Assembly (NCBI GenBank): GCA_022796875.1
Contig: JAAWJJ010000007.1
Location: 1-64,000 of the forward strand
Direction of reading: 5' to 3'
DNA from: Eubacterium sp.
GTDB lineage: Bacteria; Bacillota; Clostridia; Lachnospirales; Lachnospiraceae
Length of the DNA: 64,000 nucleotides
Of this stretch, positions 61,829 to 64,000 are shown piece by piece; positions within the stretch are counted from its first letter, which is position 1; every line of letters begins with the position of its first letter. Below the pieces are notes generated by a model. The model saw only the letters and a list, made by a program, of their open reading frames with translations. It did no database searches and had not been told where the DNA came from. Made by a program: the position numbers and the translations under genes.

Positions 61829-61905
61829 TTTGCTTATGATTTCAGATACGCTGCATTTATCAGCGGTTTGTTTATGGTTTCAGATACGCCGCATTTACCG
61901 GACAT
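61829..61905 (-). repeat. Tandem duplication of the ferredoxin gene 3' end
   Basis: About 37 bp at 61868-61905 recur at 61829-61866 with about five changes. In the minus frame the downstream copy would read LINAAYLKS and stop, parallel to the true end VNAAYLKP. The gene tail has been duplicated, as at 1-91 and 20999-21074. Confidence 0.75.
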
Positions 61906-62045
61906 TCGATTTCACATGCGAAACAGTCGATACATTTTTCGGCGTCTACTTCCCGGTGTTCCTTTCCCTGGTAGATTGCGTTTACCGGGCAAAATTCTTC
62001 ACATCTTCCGCAGTTGATGCAATCTTCGTCTATTGTTCTTGCCAT
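61872..62045 (-). CDS. 57-aa 2[4Fe-4S] ferredoxin
   Basis: Begins MARTIDEDCINCGRCEEFC and ends CEIECPVNAAYLKP. The two motifs CINCGRCEEFCP and CIDCFACEIECP give eight cysteines for two [4Fe-4S] clusters, the clostridial ferredoxin pattern. It carries low-potential electrons. It lies 33 nt after the flavoenzyme gene on the same strand and ends with a terminator, so the two form an operon and ferredoxin may be the electron donor or acceptor of that flavoprotein. A ribosome site AGGTAA occurs 9 nt before the ATG. Confidence 0.93.
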   Translation of the reverse strand: MARTIDEDCINCGRCEEFCPVNAIYQGKEHREVDAEKCIDCFACEIECPVNAAYLKP

Positions 62046-62078
62046 AATATCATTACCTCCTTACCGTATTTTTGCTTT

Positions 62079-63323
62079 TTAGGTATGTTTTGCTTTTAAT
62101 TTCCCGTCTGTTTCAAGCATTTTCACATATGCCGCAGTATAAAGAGGGTCATAAGTAGCGCAGCCGACGTGTCTGTCCTGACGGATCAGGAATTCTACGC
62201 AGTGGTCGCATAAGGTACACCAGTGAATTTCATTTTCCCGGCCTTCCATCATTTTTACCGGTAGATAAGGATCGGCGAATGCCTGCCTGCCGATGGCGAT
62301 CGCGTCTACAACGCCTTCGCTGATGTTTTTGTTTCCCCAGAAACGAAGCGTGTTTTTCTCCGGTTTTACAGCGCAGAACGGCTGCTTGCCATCTCTGTAA
62401 ATTGTATATGCGGAACCGATTACTTTTGTTTCCGGTTTCAATGCGTCCCGGAGCACTTTCTGGAAGTAGAAGTGAATGTAAGCATAATCCGGTGTCCGGC
62501 GGTCCGGATGCGCCAGGTCCAGAGTGTGTGACGGGGAACCGGCAGACTGGAGAATATACTGTGCTCCATGCTCTTCGAGCGCTTTTACGAGGTCAATGGT
62601 TTCCGTGAGGTCCATTACCGCGCTGTCCGGACTCATCGTTCCTACGCCGCCTGGGAACCCTTCGTAAACGGAAATTTTGGAACCGATTAAGAAGTCCGTA
62701 TCCGGAACCGCTTCTCTTACCCTGTCATAAATATCAATGGCAAACTGGCGGCGGTTTTCCCATTTTCCGCCGTATTTCCAGTCGTCTTTGTTGTACGGCC
62801 TTAAAATCTGGCAGCCAAGATAACCGTGGCACAGTTTCAGGTCAACGCCGTCCGCACCTGCTTCATATGCTAAACGGGAACCGTTAACGTAGTCCTGAAT
62901 GACCTGGTCGATTTCTTTTTCACGAACTAATTTTGCATCTTCATATCCCGGAAGCGGTTCTTCCGTGACACGGATACGCTGCGAACAGATATTGCTGCTG
63001 ATTTCCCCGGAGTGCGTTACCTGGAAAAGAAGCAGGGTATCCGGATTGATGGATTTTAAGTGCGCAACAAATTTCTTTAACGCCGGAAGATTGTGCTCTT
63101 TAATGGAAAGCTGGTTTTTACGGGCTATGTAGTCATATTGAGGTGTAATTGCCTCCAATACGACAACGCCTGCTTTTCCCTCAAAATAATTTTCATATCT
63201 TTTGTAAGTTTCCGGCCCCGGATCTCCGTTTGGAAGAGCGTCGCTGCATTCCATAGCGTTAATGACAATGCGGTTTGGTGCGACACGGTTTCCGATTTTT
63301 AAAGGTGTAAATAATTGTTCCAT
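62079..63323 (-). CDS. NADH:flavin oxidoreductase, Old Yellow Enzyme family
   Basis: 414 aa, one TIM-barrel domain without the C-terminal iron-sulfur/NAD domain of 2,4-dienoyl-CoA reductase types. LFTPLKIGNRVAPNRIVINA, LLFQVTHSGE, EAGADGVDLKLCHGYLGCQI with KDDWKYGGKWENRRQFAIDI mark FMN binding and the active site (His-Gly region). The C-terminal Cys cluster WCTLCDHC may hold a metal or cluster. AAAGGAG is 6 nt before the ATG. Substrate unknown. It is divergent from a dtxR-like gene that may regulate it, and followed by ferredoxin. Confidence 0.85.
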   Translation of the reverse strand: MEQLFTPLKIGNRVAPNRIVINAMECSDALPNGDPGPETYKRYENYFEGKAGVVVLEAITPQYDYIARKNQLSIKEHNLPALKKFVAHLKSINPDTLLLFQVTHSGEISSNICSQRIRVTEEPLPGYEDAKLVREKEIDQVIQDYVNGSRLAYEAGADGVDLKLCHGYLGCQILRPYNKDDWKYGGKWENRRQFAIDIYDRVREAVPDTDFLIGSKISVYEGFPGGVGTMSPDSAVMDLTETIDLVKALEEHGAQYILQSAGSPSHTLDLAHPDRRTPDYAYIHFYFQKVLRDALKPETKVIGSAYTIYRDGKQPFCAVKPEKNTLRFWGNKNISEGVVDAIAIGRQAFADPYLPVKMMEGRENEIHWCTLCDHCVEFLIRQDRHVGCATYDPLYTAAYVKMLETDGKLKAKHT

Positions 63324-63436
63324 TTTTTATCTCCTTTCTTGTCTGTTTTTAGAAAATAAGCAATGATTTTCTCTTTGTAGTTATAATTTTAAACTTTTGC
63401 CTTTATTTTCACAATCCCAGGAGGGTTCTCAAAAAA

Positions 63437-63456
63437 TACTAACCGTATTTAGTATA
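63437..63456 (-). promoter_or_regulatory. Candidate operator overlapping the -10 box of the OYE-ferredoxin promoter
   Basis: TACTAA-ccgtat-TTAGTA is an inverted repeat at 63437-63454. Its end coincides with TATACT read on the minus strand (63451-63456), the presumed -10 box of the flavoenzyme gene. The upstream -35 is poor. The intergenic space 63324-63677 holds this site and the next one; nothing else was found. Confidence 0.5.
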
Positions 63457-63534
63457 AAAAAATGATTTTTCACCAGACAGGATGTTTCCATGTCGGGACA
63501 GAGAAATAAAAGCATAACCTGGAGCAGAAACAAT

Positions 63535-63588
63535 TTGACAAAAACGGAGAGAAAGTCGTATACTAAAAAAAGGTTAGCGTGTACTAAC
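63535..63588 (+). promoter_or_regulatory. dtxR-like gene promoter with inverted-repeat operator
   Basis: TTGACA (63535-63540) and TATACT (63559-63564) are 18 nt apart. GTTAG-cgtgta-CTAAC (63573-63588) covers the start region. Both this and the opposite promoter read TATACTAAA followed by GGTTAG, so a shared regulator is likely, probably the DtxR-type protein itself. Confidence 0.65.
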
Positions 63589-63677
63589 AAAAGTAAGCCT
63601 TGTATACTATGCGTAAGTATTAGAATACGATAACCATCATTAAAATTGAGATAACTTTTATGGAGGAAGTGGTTGAG

Positions 63678-64000
63678 ATGACATTAAGGGCATCGGGAGA
63701 AGACTATCTGAAAGCAGTTTTGGTTTTGACGAAGCGTATCGGGCGGATACGTGCGATTGATGTGGCCGGATATTTAGGCTTTGCAAAGACCAGCGTCAGC
63801 CATGGGCTGCGGCTTTTGCGTGAGAATGGTTTTCTGGCCAGGGATGAAGAGGGATACATATACCTGACGGAAACCGGACTGGAAGAAGCGGAAAAAATTT
63901 ACGCCCGCCATTGCTTTTTTACCCGGTGGCTGACAGGGGCGGGAATTGACCCGGAAACGGCAGAGAGGGATGCCTGCCGCATGGAACATGCGATCAGTGA
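63678..64000 (+). CDS. DtxR family metal-dependent repressor (truncated by the window end)
   Basis: 107 codons visible, open at the right edge. ATG 63678 is chosen because GGAGG lies 11 nt upstream (an in-frame ATG at 63660 would include it). N-terminal winged helix: EDYLKAVLVLTKRIGRIRAI, GYLGFAKTSVSHGLRLLREN, DEEGYIYLTETGLEEAEK; then the start of the dimerisation/metal domain (RHCFFTRWLTGAGIDPETAE, CRMEHAIS), with Cys and His-Glu ligand positions. DtxR/MntR proteins repress with Fe2+ or Mn2+. Whether it senses iron or manganese needs the missing C-terminal part. Confidence 0.9.
   Translation, partial: MTLRASGEDYLKAVLVLTKRIGRIRAIDVAGYLGFAKTSVSHGLRLLRENGFLARDEEGYIYLTETGLEEAEKIYARHCFFTRWLTGAGIDPETAERDACRMEHAIS

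Overview
The window looks like the chromosome of an anaerobic, low-to-moderate GC Clostridia member, most probably a Lachnospiraceae gut bacterium. The signs are strong AGGAGG-type ribosome sites, DUF4364 and DUF2325 proteins, Rho with a long charged insert, the pta-ackA acetate pathway beside tmcAL, a four-gene nadABC-niaR cluster and clostridial-type pyruvate carboxylase. There is no rRNA, no integrase, no CRISPR array and no complete insertion sequence. The assignment rests on reading protein motifs, not on a search.

Layout. (1) 1-8.4 kb: the 3' part of what looks like an extracellular contractile injection system (eCIS) locus: a PAAR-like DUF4280 spike tip, a four-TM HAMP protein with a degenerate nucleotide-cyclase domain, a 696-aa repeat-bearing protein of unknown role, an Afp15-type AAA+ ATPase and a small acidic protein. 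Sheath, tube and baseplate genes would lie left of the window. (2) 8.5-18.2 kb: lactate dehydrogenase, a phosphoribosyltransferase/DprA-like pair, a TrpB2-type PLP enzyme, a decayed antitoxin gene, rmuC, and a hybrid histidine kinase next to a solute-binding lipoprotein. (3) 18.2-26.5 kb: MATE exporter, divergent LysR regulator, and a small unknown gene followed by a 1736-aa DUF4132 protein. (4) 26.3-31 kb: an ATPase remnant, a PucR-type regulator with an extra C-terminal winged helix, an MFS transporter and a URO-D/MtaA-like methyltransferase. (5) 31.4-35.3 kb: nadA-nadB-nadC-niaR, de novo NAD synthesis with its niacin-responsive repressor. (6) 35.4-49.7 kb: housekeeping and central carbon genes (radical SAM, malic enzyme, rho, DUF2325, AIM24, TerD, pyruvate carboxylase, tmcAL, pta, ackA). 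(7) 50-55 kb: a 1638-aa exported surface protein with a broken subtilase domain and a beta-helix. (8) 55-64 kb: a composite inverted repeat element, tRNA-Thr(CGT), cysD and a cysN-cysC fusion, an alpha/beta hydrolase, an orphan SsuBC-like ABC pair, a 57-aa ferredoxin, an OYE-family flavoenzyme and the start of a DtxR-family regulator.

How the parts connect. Lactate dehydrogenase, malic enzyme, pyruvate carboxylase, Pta and AckA all act around pyruvate and acetyl-CoA, as expected of a mixed-acid fermenter; TmcAL uses acetate. CysD/CysN-C make PAPS from sulfate, and the neighbouring ABC pair belongs to the sulfonate/taurine type, so this end may serve sulfur acquisition.

The most unusual signals are: the eCIS tail with a pseudo-cyclase; a family of non-autonomous MITE-like elements (copies at about 10.9, 31.1, 55.1 and 55.5 kb) with terminal inverted repeats and conserved internal hairpins; repeated short tandem duplications, three of them at gene 3' ends; five 23-bp repeats just upstream of the surface protein; and matching TTAGT/ACTAA dyads at the dtxR-OYE intergenic region and upstream of the DUF2325 gene, suggesting a metal regulon.
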